64,000 nt of DNA from Solilutibacter tolerans (GCF_900155935.1 NZ_FTLW01000001.1:558001-622000), one strand, 5' to 3'; positions 51,196 to 60,288 are shown, counted from the first letter of the stretch. The notes: generated from the sequence alone by a model not told the origin. Made by a program: numbers and translations.

Positions 51196-52038
51196 ATGAA
51201 ATTCTCGTCGAGCGAACAAGTGCGTTGGCTTTTGAAAGTCATTCAACCCGAGCGAACTCTCGCTTCCCTTCCTGGCGGTGCCAGCCTTGACCAGGGAACT
51301 CATGCCAAGCTCCTCGGCCTGCCGGAGGATATCTACGCGAGCGAACTTGGCCGCATGCAAAAGGAGGCCTCTGAAGCAGCAGACGAGCTGCTTGCTGATT
51401 CAGCCGTGGCATCGATGATCGATCGCCTTCCCCTGCAGGAAGGGGCCAAGGTAGTTGCGTTCGGCGACAGCTTGACGTCCGAGCCCCAGTCCTGGGCGGT
51501 AATCCTGAGGGAAATGCTGAGCAAGCGCCGGGGTGCCGAAGGAATTTCATTGACGATAAGCGCAGTCGCTGGCGAGACGACCACGCAGGGTCTCGTGCGG
51601 GTCGCTGATGTCATCAATTACCAGCCCGACTGGGTGCTCTTCCTATTCGGCACCAATGACGCCCGCACCCAGGGCGCGCAACCCACGAAGACACTCGTCC
51701 ATCACGAGGAGACCGCACGCAACATCGCGGAGCTGCGTCAGCGTGTTTCCAGTGAGACCGCAGCAACCTGTGTTTGGATCACTCCGCCCGCAGTAAACGA
51801 GACGTTGGTGACGGCGCATTGGGGCTTGGCCAGATTCGGAGTTCGGTTCCGCAACCAGGATCTGGAGCGAGTCGCCAAGATTGTCCGCGTGAGCGACGGA
51901 CCGGTCATCGACGCCTTCTCCACGCTGGGAAGCCCGCCTTCTTCCGATCTGCTCATGGACGATGATTTGCACTTCACTCTGGCGGGGCAGAAGCGAATGG
52001 TGCTCGAAGTCATCCGCGGATGGAGCAAACTCAATTGA
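51196..52038 (+). CDS. SGNH/GDSL-type hydrolase
   Basis: 280-residue putative esterase or lipase. After an N-terminal helical segment (about residues 1-80), the SGNH blocks are VVAFGDSLTSEPQSW (Ser block I, about residue 91), SAVAGETTTQG (Gly block II), LFLFGTNDARTQG (Asn block III) and MDDDLHFTLAG (Asp/His block V). No signal peptide. Substrate unknown. Its stop overlaps the next gene's likely start; SD is weak. Confidence 0.85.
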   Translation: MKFSSSEQVRWLLKVIQPERTLASLPGGASLDQGTHAKLLGLPEDIYASELGRMQKEASEAADELLADSAVASMIDRLPLQEGAKVVAFGDSLTSEPQSWAVILREMLSKRRGAEGISLTISAVAGETTTQGLVRVADVINYQPDWVLFLFGTNDARTQGAQPTKTLVHHEETARNIAELRQRVSSETAATCVWITPPAVNETLVTAHWGLARFGVRFRNQDLERVAKIVRVSDGPVIDAFSTLGSPPSSDLLMDDDLHFTLAGQKRMVLEVIRGWSKLN

Positions 52039-52886
52039 AATATCTCGTTTTTGGTGCCACTGGAAACATCGGCTTCCGAGTAGCTCAGCGCCTCATTGAT
52101 GCTGGAATACGTCCGTCCGTTTTCGTGCGCAACGCGAAGAGGGCCAGGGCGCTATTCGGCCACCAAGTCGATATCCATACCGGAGACCTCGAAAAGCCAG
52201 GCCATTCACTCCACCTCGCACTGACTGGGGTCGACGGGGTCTTCCTCTTGACCGATGGGCCGGAACTCGACAAGCAGGATCACGCGGTTTCCTTCGCTGC
52301 ACATCGCGCGGGCGTACGACACGTGGTCAAACTCTCGACATTGGACGTTAGAACCGGGATCGGAACCGGTCCCTAGCACGCGCGCGGCGAGAGTGCTATT
52401 CAAGAAAGTGGAGTGACGTACACGTTCATTCAAACAGCTGGATTCATGTCCAATGCGTTCGGCTGGTCAGATTCCATTCGCCGAGAGGGAGTGCTGCGCT
52501 CGTCTACGGGGACGGGCAAGATCGCCTTCATTCATCCAGACGACATAGCCGCCGTTGCTACGGCCGCACTCACCACGCGCGATCATGACGACCATGCCCT
52601 GGTGATCACCGGCCGCATAGCGCTGTCATACGGGGAGATGGCGGCCAAGATCGGCAAAGCTATTGGCAAGCCCGTGAGCTTCGAGGAAATATCAGATCGT
52701 CAGGCCTACATCAGCACCGTCGAATGGGCCGGGAAAGGCCCTTACACCGATGCGCTCGTCGATATCTGGCGCGCAGTTCGCGAGGGAAAAATGGATACGG
52801 TCACCAAGGAGGTAAAGCGCGTTATCGGGCGGCAACCCATCTCGTTCGATCAGTGGGTAGCCGAGAATGCTGCATCGTTTCAATAG
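52020..52886 (+). pseudogene. NmrA-like NAD(P)-binding oxidoreductase, interrupted by an amber codon
   Basis: The first part (MEQTQLKYLVFGATGNIGFRV, a Rossmann GATGNIG loop) ends at a TAG at 52374-52376. The same frame continues without further stop as HARGESAIQESGVTYTFIQTAGFMSN... to 52886, the typical second half of NmrA/SDR-like proteins. Related proteins usually have Trp at the stop position (PWHARGE), so a single TGG to TAG change explains the break. Start is ATG 52020 or TTG 52035, which overlaps the preceding stop. A reading error or amber suppression is possible. Confidence 0.85.
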
Positions 52887-53515
52887 CGTTTCGTTGCGCT
52901 TCTCCGAAAAGAGCTCACATACCCCATGACGGTGCGAATAGCCTCGGCTCTCGCACCATCCTGCGAGAGGGCGGCGTGCGCATCGGGGTTGGTCGCGCCG
53001 TGCACGAGCGATTCCACCATGCGAGGAAGGACGAAAAGCATTCGTTCCGTTTCGTCGGAGCTGTACCACGCTTGGTCGGCGCGTGAAAGTATTCGCCCAA
53101 AGGTGTGATGTAGCGCGCTCCTGAAGCCGAGCGTGCTCTCCGCAATGGCGGAGGAAACAATTTCGTGCAGATCCGCAGCTTCTGCGTGCGCATCCAATAA
53201 CCGTTGGACAAGTTCGCGGGTGAATTCTTCCAGCGGAGCAGAGGCCCAAGCATCCGTCGTCTGTTTGATGGCCTGTCGCACATCTTCAACATGTCGATCG
53301 TGGAGGGCTGTGAATATTGCCTGCTTGTCGGGGAAGTACTGGTACAGTGACCCGACGCTAACACCAGCGACCTCGGCGATGCGATTCGTGGTAAGGGCGT
53401 GGGGTCCATGGCGCTTCACTACAACGTGGACAGCCTCGAGTACGGCACCCACGGTCTGCCGTGAGCGTTGTTGCTTGGGCTCGCGTCGCGTTAGGGATCT
53501 TACGGCCGTGGTCAT
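52880..53515 (-). CDS. TetR/AcrR family transcriptional regulator
   Basis: 211-residue repressor. The N-terminal TetR HTH is RSRQTVGAVLEAVHVVVKRHGPHALTTNRIAEVAGVSVGSLYQYFPDKQAIFTALHDRH (about residues 17-75), followed by a helical ligand domain. It converges on, and overlaps by 7 bases, the broken NmrA-like gene, which it may once have controlled. The ligand is unknown. Confidence 0.92.
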   Translation of the reverse strand: MTTAVRSLTRREPKQQRSRQTVGAVLEAVHVVVKRHGPHALTTNRIAEVAGVSVGSLYQYFPDKQAIFTALHDRHVEDVRQAIKQTTDAWASAPLEEFTRELVQRLLDAHAEAADLHEIVSSAIAESTLGFRSALHHTFGRILSRADQAWYSSDETERMLFVLPRMVESLVHGATNPDAHAALSQDGARAEAIRTVMGYVSSFRRSATKRY

Positions 53516-53810
53516 GCTGTATTGCTGTATCTACTTGCCAGGTTGAATTCTAGCGAGATCGTAACTAACGAGCCTGTTCCGGGACAACGGACTGCGAGTC
53601 AGATCGTGGTGATCGTCAGCACCATCCTGTTCTGACAGGCCCGCATCGACATCCTGAATCTTCGGAAATTGACCCCTGGCACCGCCCTCGTCGCACACGC
53701 ATCGCTTCGGGTTCGACCATGCAACCACGGCGCGTTTGTTGGAAGAGCTGATTCATTAGGCTGCTTCAACCGAATCTGCCGGATAGTCAGATTAACGGAT
53801 GCCGCTTCGG
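53516..53810. other. 295-base stretch without a recognised gene
   Basis: Lies between the TetR gene and the PH-domain gene. It is of mixed composition with no clear ORF, promoter or hairpin that I can support. A 65-residue minus-strand frame inside it (53531-53728) lacks typical protein composition. It could be a relic of inserted DNA. The TetR promoter should lie at its left end. Confidence 0.4.
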
Positions 53811-54341
53811 TTATTGCGTGTGTGCTGAACGTTGCAGTGCATCCAGTAATGCCTGCGGTTTTTCCAGACTCAGCATCAACAAGCGACCATCGCGCTCAGG
53901 CAAGACCAGCACACGTCGTTTATCGGTGACCAGCGCGAACACCTTGTTTCCGCCGATCTGGCGGAAATGCCCAGCGTGATAACCGGGCATCGAGGTGCCA
54001 AAACTTTTTATACCCAAGCGGTATTCCGTGCTGGTGTCGAGATCGACGATGCGTGCTTGGTTTGTAAGCAGTGACGAAGTAGGGATGCTGGTTCGGTTGA
54101 GGCCCGCGACGATCTTGAGCGTCTCGCCATCCAGCATCACCTTGCGCCTGAAGACAGTGATCAAAATCAGTGCCGGCGCGATCAAGGCCGCCGCGATCAC
54201 GACCCATAACGCCGAGCTGCCAACCAGTTGGTGCCAGCCCATCGCAAGCACACCCGTCAATGTCAGCAACACGGCGATGAAAATCAGCGCCGGGATGCGC
54301 AAGTCCGGCGGGGTGACGTCGAACTTGCGCACGTTGCTCAT
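53811..54341 (-). CDS. Membrane protein with bacterial PH-like domain
   Basis: 176 residues with two adjacent helices (about residues 15-35, RIPALIFIAVLLTLTGVLAM, and 45-67) and a C-terminal soluble domain whose pattern (VMLDGETLKIVAGLNRTSIPTSSL, YRLGIKSFGTSMPGYHAGHF, KVFALVTDKRRVLVLPERDG) fits a bPH_5-type bacterial pleckstrin-homology domain. It is the last gene of the SPFH operon, coupled to the hydrolase by ATGA. Function unknown. Confidence 0.72.
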   Translation of the reverse strand: MSNVRKFDVTPPDLRIPALIFIAVLLTLTGVLAMGWHQLVGSSALWVVIAAALIAPALILITVFRRKVMLDGETLKIVAGLNRTSIPTSSLLTNQARIVDLDTSTEYRLGIKSFGTSMPGYHAGHFRQIGGNKVFALVTDKRRVLVLPERDGRLLMLSLEKPQALLDALQRSAHTQ

Positions 54342-55714
54342 GGAGTGGTCTTGATCCAATTGGCGATGTCGCTGATCAAGGTGACATCGACATGGCCAGG
54401 CTTCTGATAGCTTTCAAGGCCCGCATTGGCTTGGCTTTCAATCGCGAGGTGGTTGAGGGTGGGGTAGCGCTTCAGCACCACATCCTTGTCATTGCCGAAC
54501 GCGGCCTGCCACGCTTGCCAGTCGGCATCGACCACCTGGATATCGTGGCCGCCGTGCAGTACCAGCATCGGTTGATTCGCTTTGCGTGCTTCGGCGACTG
54601 GGTCGACCGCATCGACGCTGCGCCAATAATCGACGGGCAGGTTCATCGGTGCACCGACCGTGGCATCACCTGCGCCACGTACGTTGGCGATCTGTTTCTT
54701 CAGCGTGTCCAGATGTGCGACGCCGTCCGGCGTGTCCTGGATGCCTTGCATGCCCAGAATGCGCACGTTTTGCTCCATCAGGATGTCGAGCAGGTTGCGC
54801 GCCGGTGCAGCCAGCAGCACGAGCCCGGTGGTCTTGCCATCCTTCATCGCGATGCGTGGCGCCATCATGCCGCCCTGGCTATGACCGATGACGAAGATGC
54901 GCTTGGAATCGACGCCGGACTGGGCGCGTAGAGTTGCGAGCGCGGTAACCGCGTCATCGGTGGTCTCGTTGTCGATGCTGACACCTGCCGCGTAATCCTG
55001 CGGGCGGGCCTTGGTGCGCTTTTCGTAGCGCAAGACAGCGACGCCCTGCGTTGCGAGGCCGCGTGCGATGTCGAGGAAGGGGCGATTCGCACCGATGGTT
55101 TCGTCGCGGTCCTGTGGACCTGAGCCATGCACCAGCACCGCGGCCGGGAACGGGCCCTGGCCCTTGGGCATCGTGAGTGTTGCGGGCAGGGCGCCTTCGC
55201 CAGCGCCGACCATCAGCTCTTTTTCAGTGAACGTGGCAGTAGCTGAGGGTGGCGGCGCGGGTGCAGGGGGCGCGGGGCGTACCAGCAGGCCGGATACCTT
55301 GCCCTTCGCATCGATGCTGATGCTGGCGTTGAGACTTGTCCCGCCACGGGTCAGCGGGATGAGCAGGACTTGCGAGGTGCCTTCGGTACGCAGAAATACT
55401 TCGCCGCGGCTGCCTTCGGCGGGGAGTGACTTCCATACCTGTTCAAGACGGGCAGCAGGCACGGCCTGTTTCATGTTGGCGTCGAACATCGCCTCGGCCT
55501 GGGCGAATTCGCCGCGATCCAGGTGATCGAGCAAACGTGTTGCGGTCGCGCGTGCGGTATCAGGGGCGACTTGCGCGGCGGCGTGTTGAGGCCCCAGCAA
55601 TAGTCCCAGCCCGAGCATCAGCATCAAGCCGGAACCCAACAACAGGCGAGCTTTGATGCGCGAACCATGCTCCGCGCCCCAACGACGTTCAAGCAGACGG
55701 GCGATGTGCAACAT
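54338..55714 (-). CDS. Exported alpha/beta hydrolase with DUF3887-like N-terminus
   Basis: 458 residues. A membrane-targeting N-terminal segment (about residues 20-46, RLLLGSGLMLMLGLGLLLGP...AAA) suggests export or anchoring. A DUF3887-like domain (about 50-150, LLDHLDRGEFAQAEAMFD) precedes the hydrolase core: VLVHGSGPQDRDETIG, VLRYEKRT, VIGHSQGGMMAPRIA (nucleophile Ser), LVLHGGHDIQV (Asp) and LNHLAIES (His). This looks like an esterase or acyl hydrolase. Coupled to the DUF4177 gene upstream and the PH-like gene downstream. Confidence 0.87.
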   Translation of the reverse strand: MLHIARLLERRWGAEHGSRIKARLLLGSGLMLMLGLGLLLGPQHAAAQVAPDTARATATRLLDHLDRGEFAQAEAMFDANMKQAVPAARLEQVWKSLPAEGSRGEVFLRTEGTSQVLLIPLTRGGTSLNASISIDAKGKVSGLLVRPAPPAPAPPPSATATFTEKELMVGAGEGALPATLTMPKGQGPFPAAVLVHGSGPQDRDETIGANRPFLDIARGLATQGVAVLRYEKRTKARPQDYAAGVSIDNETTDDAVTALATLRAQSGVDSKRIFVIGHSQGGMMAPRIAMKDGKTTGLVLLAAPARNLLDILMEQNVRILGMQGIQDTPDGVAHLDTLKKQIANVRGAGDATVGAPMNLPVDYWRSVDAVDPVAEARKANQPMLVLHGGHDIQVVDADWQAWQAAFGNDKDVVLKRYPTLNHLAIESQANAGLESYQKPGHVDVTLISDIANWIKTTP

Positions 55715-55715
55715 G

Positions 55716-55901
55716 TCAGGCCCCCCTCTTCTTGAACACGGCGAATCCTGCAGTCATGCCGGCTAGCGGTGGGGTAAAGCTGACCATTTCCCAGCCTTGG
55801 CGACCCATGCGGTCGAACTCGGTCATGGCCTGTGCGAGGTCGAAATTTCCCCACAACTTAGCTTTCACTTCGATGATTTCGTATTGCCAACGGTCACTCA
55901 T
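55716..55901 (-). CDS. DUF4177 protein
   Basis: 61-residue protein: MSDRWQYEIIEVKAKLWGNFDLAQAMTEFDRMGRQGWEMVSFTPP... with the WQYEII start and GRQGWEMV of DUF4177. Function unknown. The ATG of the hydrolase is two bases past its stop. It is the second of two tandem DUF4177 genes in this operon and only distantly like its neighbour. Confidence 0.8.
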   Translation of the reverse strand: MSDRWQYEIIEVKAKLWGNFDLAQAMTEFDRMGRQGWEMVSFTPPLAGMTAGFAVFKKRGA

Positions 55902-55934
55902 TCGGTGCTCTCCTTGTCATTCAAACAATGTCAT

Positions 55935-56114
55935 TCAAGCGATGCTGCGTTTCATGTACAGGCGGGTCGGTTCCATCAGGCTGCAGCGCAATGCGGCCAC
56001 CAATTCCCAACCGTCTTTGCCGAGTTGGTTGAGGGTTTCCTCGACCTTCTGGCCGGGGTTGCCGGTGATCTGCGGGGTGATATCGATGACCTTGTATTCC
56101 CAGGTGTTTTTCAT
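55935..56114 (-). CDS. DUF4177 protein, shorter paralogue
   Basis: 59 residues, [22 protein letters not shown]... to GKDGWELVAALRC... MKRSIA. The WEYKVI and GKDGWELV motifs are those of DUF4177, as in the gene that follows at 55716. ATGA overlap with the upstream RHH gene, so translation is coupled. Too short for usual gene-finding thresholds, but clearly real from motif and spacing. Confidence 0.8.
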   Translation of the reverse strand: MKNTWEYKVIDITPQITGNPGQKVEETLNQLGKDGWELVAALRCSLMEPTRLYMKRSIA

Positions 56115-56296
56115 GAAGTCATGTCCTCGTCGGATGTGGAATTGTGGCTCTTGATGCGCCCGGCGCGGCGCAGAGCATCACGCAGCAGGTACTCGATCTG
56201 GGCGTTCGCACTTCGTAGTTCGTCGTCCGCCCAGCGCTGGACTTCTTCCAGGATCGCGGCGTTGATGCGTAAGGGATAGGCCTTTTTTTCAGCCAT
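56111..56296 (-). CDS. Ribbon-helix-helix (Arc-like) regulator
   Basis: 61 residues: [45 protein letters not shown] short beta strand (YPLRIN) followed by two helices is the RHH fold of Arc-type regulators, and the second helix spacing ([14 protein letters not shown]) is that of the Arc family. No toxin is coupled. The palindrome before the operon is the likely operator. Start at 56296 has AAGG near it; the TGATG overlap with the membrane gene supports it. Confidence 0.85.
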   Translation of the reverse strand: MAEKKAYPLRINAAILEEVQRWADDELRSANAQIEYLLRDALRRAGRIKSHNSTSDEDMTS

Positions 56297-56577
56297 CACA
56301 CACCTTTCCTTGGGTTGAACTTGCGCACGTGCCACCACATCGACAACGCGAGTGCGTTCACCACCAATGCCATCGCCAACGCCACCTTCATCGCACGGCT
56401 GCCGTCTTCACCCGCCCAGTAGAGGCCCAATGCCCCCAGCAGGATGGTGATACCGACCAGCGCCATCCGAATGGCCAACCCCGGCGATGCAGGGCGCGAA
56501 TCCTTCGCCAGCCAAGCCGCGATGGCGATGGCGGGCAAGCCCGCCAAAGCCAGCAGCAGGGATGCGAGTCCCATCAT
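56296..56577 (-). CDS. Small membrane protein of the SPFH operon
   Basis: 93 residues with three likely helices: residues 2-21 ([20 protein letters not shown]), 36-56 ([19 protein letters not shown]) and 63-82 ([20 protein letters not shown]). Stop and start overlap those of the neighbours (TGATG on both sides). I do not recognise a family; it probably partners the SPFH protein in the membrane. Confidence 0.72.
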   Translation of the reverse strand: MMGLASLLLALAGLPAIAIAAWLAKDSRPASPGLAIRMALVGITILLGALGLYWAGEDGSRAMKVALAMALVVNALALSMWWHVRKFNPRKGV

Positions 56578-57440
56578 CAGTACAGCGTGCCCGCGTTGAC
56601 GATCGGTTGGGTGCTGCGCTCTCCGCACAGCACCACTAGCAGGTTGCTGACCATCGCGGCTTTGCGCTCTTCATCCAGCTGCACCACGCCGTTCTTCTGC
56701 AGCTCGGCCAAGGCCATTTCCACCATGCCGACCGCACCGGCGACGATCCGCGTGCGTGCGGCGATGATAGCGTTGGCCTGTTGACGCTGCAGCATCGCCT
56801 GGGCGATTTCCGGCGCATAGGCAAGGTGGCTGATGCGGGCATCGATCACTGCCACGCCGGCATCGTTCAAGCGATCCGCCAATTCCTTTTGCAGGTGCTC
56901 ACTGATTTCGGCGGCGTGGCTGCGCAGGGCGAACTGGCCTTCCTCATGCTGGTCGTAGGGATAGCTAGTCGCCATCGAGCGCAGCGCAGCCTCGGACTGG
57001 ATGTGCACGAAGCTTTCGAAATCATCCACGTTGTAGACAGCCTCGGAGGCATCAACCACCTGCCAGACGATGACCGCGGCAATCTCGATGGGCGAGCCAT
57101 CCAACTCGTTGACCTTCAACTTGCCGCTCTCGAAATTGCGCACGCGCATCGACACCTTGCGCTTGGCGAAGAAGATGTTGTTCCAGCGCAGGCCGTTGTC
57201 CTTGACCGTGCCGACGTATTTGCCGAACAGGCTGAGGACGGCGGCTTGGTTGGGCTCGACGATGTACAAGCCGGCCATCAGCACCAAAGCGATGCTGAGG
57301 GTAGCGATGCCTGCAATGACCCAGAGGACGCTGCGAGCAGAAAAGCCCATGTAGCCGATCCAGCCACTGGCCAGCATCAAGGCCAACAAGGCCAGCAGCA
57401 CCGGTACGCCGGGCAGGGAGCGGATGACTTTCTCTTTCAT
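56577..57440 (-). CDS. SPFH/band-7 domain membrane protein
   Basis: 287 residues. Two N-terminal helices (about 9-30 and 36-58) precede the SPFH domain ([110 protein letters not shown]), and a helical C-terminus. The closest groups are prohibitin-like SPFH proteins that organise membrane microdomains. The ATG at 57440 has GGAG 8 bases away. It is the first gene of the seven-gene coupled operon that ends at 53811. Confidence 0.9.
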   Translation of the reverse strand: MKEKVIRSLPGVPVLLALLALMLASGWIGYMGFSARSVLWVIAGIATLSIALVLMAGLYIVEPNQAAVLSLFGKYVGTVKDNGLRWNNIFFAKRKVSMRVRNFESGKLKVNELDGSPIEIAAVIVWQVVDASEAVYNVDDFESFVHIQSEAALRSMATSYPYDQHEEGQFALRSHAAEISEHLQKELADRLNDAGVAVIDARISHLAYAPEIAQAMLQRQQANAIIAARTRIVAGAVGMVEMALAELQKNGVVQLDEERKAAMVSNLLVVLCGERSTQPIVNAGTLY

Positions 57441-57483
57441 GACGGCAACTCCAAAAGGTCTAGAGCAACGGGCTCCAGATAAA

Positions 57484-57500
57484 GATATCAAATTGATATC
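57484..57500 (-). promoter_or_regulatory. Perfect palindrome in the SPFH operon promoter
   Basis: GATATCAAATTGATATC has perfect 8-base arms around one central base. On the minus strand it overlaps a likely promoter (TTGCAA as -35; TATCTTTAT-like -10) and lies 44 bases before the SPFH ATG. Palindromes of this kind are typical of RHH or other small dimeric repressors, and the operon encodes one. Confidence 0.65.
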
Positions 57501-57580
57501 AGTTTGCAAGCCGCGGCGCAGCACAAAAAGCGGCCACGAGATCAGGCCGAAAATTTCATTGAAAACAGGGGGTTAAACGA

Positions 57581-58528
57581 TTAGCGCCGGTCTGGTAGAT
57601 ACAAGATCGGGGCCGGGCTGAATTCGCCCGTGGCGTAGATGCCCTTGCCGCCGCGGGAAAATGTCACCGCCTCGGGTTGTGGCAGAAGCATCATCCGCAC
57701 CACCAAGGGCGGACGGGCGACGGTCTGTGCCCAAGTGTCATCGCCTTGGCGCGTGTAGACCAGCAGGTTGGCGTAAGTCAGCACGGCGATCGCATCGCGC
57801 TGCGGGTTGATGCCAGCGGCCGTGACTTGGCTGCGCAGCCGCGCCATCGAGGGGTTGTCGCGGCGCTCGTTGGCTTCGGCTTGAGGCACGCCCGCGAGGG
57901 TGCCCGCCAGGCGTGCGGTAAGCGTCTTGGGTGCCTTCTTGCGGTCATCCGCACGAAGCTGCAAGGTGTATAGCTGCGGCGGCTGACGCTTCTTGGTGAT
58001 CAAGAGGATTTCGTTGCGCTGCGCATCCACTGCGATGGCCTCGCAATCGCGCGCGCCATCCGGCCAGCGGAACTGGATCGACCATGCGGGCTTCAAACTG
58101 CCACCCGCTTCGATGTCTTGCGGCTCTTCCACAACATGCAGTGACAGCGTTTTGCGGATGCCGCCGTTGTCGCCGGTATCGGCAATCAAGAGATAGGGCT
58201 TGCCATCCAGCTCGAAGCTGGCGATGTCTTCCCAGTCGGTCTTCTTGACGCCTTCGATCTTGAACGTGGCCAAGCGATTGCCGCGATGGCTGATCGCATA
58301 GAGGTTGGCCGGTTTGCCGCTGTCGTCTATCGCCCATAGCACGCCGTCTTCCCGCCGTGATGCGGCGATGCCGCTGATCTCGTCCAGATCAGCATCGATC
58401 ATCAGCCCTGCGATCTGCGTGTCCGGCAACTCGCTGGGCTGATTGCAGCCCGCCAACACGGACGCAAGCCCAAGCACCAGCGCGCAGGCGAGGAGGCAAC
58501 CCGCGGATCGTGAGGACGGGAATGGCAT
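57581..58528 (-). CDS. Putative lipoprotein, SdiA-regulated-like beta-propeller
   Basis: 315 residues with a lipoprotein signal (MPFPSSRSAGCLLACALVLGLASVLAGCNQP; lipobox LAGC, about Cys29). The body has propeller-like repeats such as DEISGIAASRREDGVLWAIDDSGKPANLYAISHRGNRLATFKIEG and ALLIADTGDNGG, resembling SdiA-regulated domains. Ligand or enzyme activity unknown. The ATG at 58528 is chosen; the longer open frame is antisense to purT. Divergent from purT. Confidence 0.75.
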   Translation of the reverse strand: MPFPSSRSAGCLLACALVLGLASVLAGCNQPSELPDTQIAGLMIDADLDEISGIAASRREDGVLWAIDDSGKPANLYAISHRGNRLATFKIEGVKKTDWEDIASFELDGKPYLLIADTGDNGGIRKTLSLHVVEEPQDIEAGGSLKPAWSIQFRWPDGARDCEAIAVDAQRNEILLITKKRQPPQLYTLQLRADDRKKAPKTLTARLAGTLAGVPQAEANERRDNPSMARLRSQVTAAGINPQRDAIAVLTYANLLVYTRQGDDTWAQTVARPPLVVRMMLLPQPEAVTFSRGGKGIYATGEFSPAPILYLPDRR

Positions 58529-58595
58529 GGCCGAAGGATGACAGATGCGGCCCTCGGCATAAACTGGTAGCTGGAGCCCCTTGGAAAAGCACTGA

Positions 58596-59795
58596 ATGAC
58601 AACCCTTGGCACACCACTATCCGCGCATGCCACGCGCGTCCTGTTGCTTGGCTCAGGTGAGCTGGGCAAGGAAGTCGCGCTGGAGTTGCAACGCTTTGGC
58701 GTGGAAGTCATCGCGGCCGATCGTTATGCCGATGCGCCAGCGATGCAGGTCGCGCACCGCAGTCATGTGCTGGACATGCTGGATGGTGCTGCGCTGCGCG
58801 CGTTGATCGAACAAGAGAAGCCGCACCTGGTGGTGCCCGAAATCGAAGCGATCCATACGCCGACGTTGGTTGAATTGGAGCGTGATGCCGGTTTGAAAGT
58901 GATTCCTACCGCGCGCGCGGCATGGTTGACGATGGACCGCGAAGGCATCCGTCGCCTTGCTGCGGAAACGTTGGGCGCGCCGACATCGCCTTATCGCTTC
59001 GTCGACACGCGTGAAGAATATTTGGCCGCGATCAAGGCCATCGGCCTGCCTTGCGTGGTCAAGCCGGTGATGTCGTCATCAGGCAAGGGCCAGTCCACCG
59101 TCAAGAACGAAGCCGACATCGATCACGCCTGGGAATACGCGCAAACCGGTGGCCGCGCGGGGGCAGGGCGCTGCATCGTCGAGGGTTTTATCGATTTCGA
59201 TTACGAAATCACCTTGCTTACCGTGCGTCATGCAGGCGGCACCGCATTCTGTGCACCGATTGGCCATCTGCAACGCGACGGCGACTACCGTGAAAGCTGG
59301 CAGCCGCAACCGATGTCCGCCAAGGCACTGGAGCGCGCCAAAGTCATCGCCGCCGATGTCTCCGCCGACTTGGGTGGGTGGGGTGTGTTCGGGATGGAAT
59401 TTTTCGTCAAGGGCGATGACGTATGGTTCTCCGAAGTCAGCCCGCGCCCGCATGACACGGGTCTGGTCACGCTGGTCTCGCAGGACTTGTCGGAGTTCGC
59501 GTTGCACGCGCGCGCGATTCTTGGCTTGCCGGTCGGCGCGGATACGGACGGCAACATCCCCAATATCGCGTCTTCAGCATCAAGTGCGGTGTTGGCGCAA
59601 GGCCATGGCGTGCCGGTGTTTTCCAACGTTGAGGTGGCATTGAGCAATCCTGCCGTCGCGCTGCGTCTATTTGGAAAGCCGCGTGTCGAAGGGCAGCGTC
59701 GCGTGGCGGTCACGCTGGCACGTGCAGGATCGGTGGATGAGGCGCGCCTGCTCGCGCGCAATGCTGCCGAAGTGTTGGGCGTGCAACTGGCCTGA
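58596..59795 (+). CDS. purT: Formate-dependent phosphoribosylglycinamide formyltransferase
   Basis: ATP-grasp enzyme of purine synthesis that formylates GAR using formate. The 399-residue protein starts with [42 protein letters not shown], has [31 protein letters not shown] (ATP loop), [37 protein letters not shown] and [15 protein letters not shown]. Length and blocks are typical of PurT. Confidence 0.96.
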   Translation: MTTLGTPLSAHATRVLLLGSGELGKEVALELQRFGVEVIAADRYADAPAMQVAHRSHVLDMLDGAALRALIEQEKPHLVVPEIEAIHTPTLVELERDAGLKVIPTARAAWLTMDREGIRRLAAETLGAPTSPYRFVDTREEYLAAIKAIGLPCVVKPVMSSSGKGQSTVKNEADIDHAWEYAQTGGRAGAGRCIVEGFIDFDYEITLLTVRHAGGTAFCAPIGHLQRDGDYRESWQPQPMSAKALERAKVIAADVSADLGGWGVFGMEFFVKGDDVWFSEVSPRPHDTGLVTLVSQDLSEFALHARAILGLPVGADTDGNIPNIASSASSAVLAQGHGVPVFSNVEVALSNPAVALRLFGKPRVEGQRRVAVTLARAGSVDEARLLARNAAEVLGVQLA

Positions 59796-59832
59796 CTGAC
59801 CGGGCGTGATGACCCACCAAACAGGAATGACG

Positions 59833-60285
59833 ATGATCGAAACAAAAGATGAAGCACCTGAAGCCACCAACTGGACTGGAAAGTCGTCGGGCGATGTGCC
59901 GGTGAAGCAGACCATCGCGCCACCAGTGCCGATGGAAGTCGCTGCAGCACAAGAGCCGCCCAAGCCTGCGCCCGAGCCGGCCAAGCCGACCGTCATCGCG
60001 CCTGACAGTGGTTACGCGGTGTTTTTCTTTCCTGCGGCTATCGAAGCGCTCGGCGCCGTGGTGTCGCCCTATCTTGATACCGAAAATGGTGAGCCGCACA
60101 TGCGCTGCCTGGAAGTGGACACCGGCGGCGCTTTCATCGAAGTCACGTTGGAAGTGGCCGACAAGGAGGGCGTGATGCGCCGCATAGAGCTGATGTTCCC
60201 GGCCAGCATGGTGCGCCTGATCATGTCGGTGCATAGCGATGGCACCTTCGGTTTTGCGCGTCCGGCGTCGCCGATCAATTACTAA
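59833..60285 (+). CDS. Hypothetical protein with Pro-rich N-terminus
   Basis: 150 residues. The first half is low-complexity (PVPMEVAAAQEPPKPAPEPAKP), the second half a compact domain (SGYAVFFFPAAIEALGAVVSPYL, CLEVDTGGAFIEVTLEVADKEGVMRRIELMFPASMVRLIMSV). No signal or membrane segment. I do not recognise it. ATG 59833 has AGGA upstream; codons at 59806 and 59809 are possible starts. It follows purT closely and may share its transcript. Confidence 0.65.
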   Translation: MIETKDEAPEATNWTGKSSGDVPVKQTIAPPVPMEVAAAQEPPKPAPEPAKPTVIAPDSGYAVFFFPAAIEALGAVVSPYLDTENGEPHMRCLEVDTGGAFIEVTLEVADKEGVMRRIELMFPASMVRLIMSVHSDGTFGFARPASPINY

Positions 60286-60288
60286 GCA

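Noticed and set aside
53531-53728. 65-residue minus-strand ORF between the TetR and PH-like genes
   Set aside because: Residue composition is not protein-like, and there is no SD or recognisable domain.
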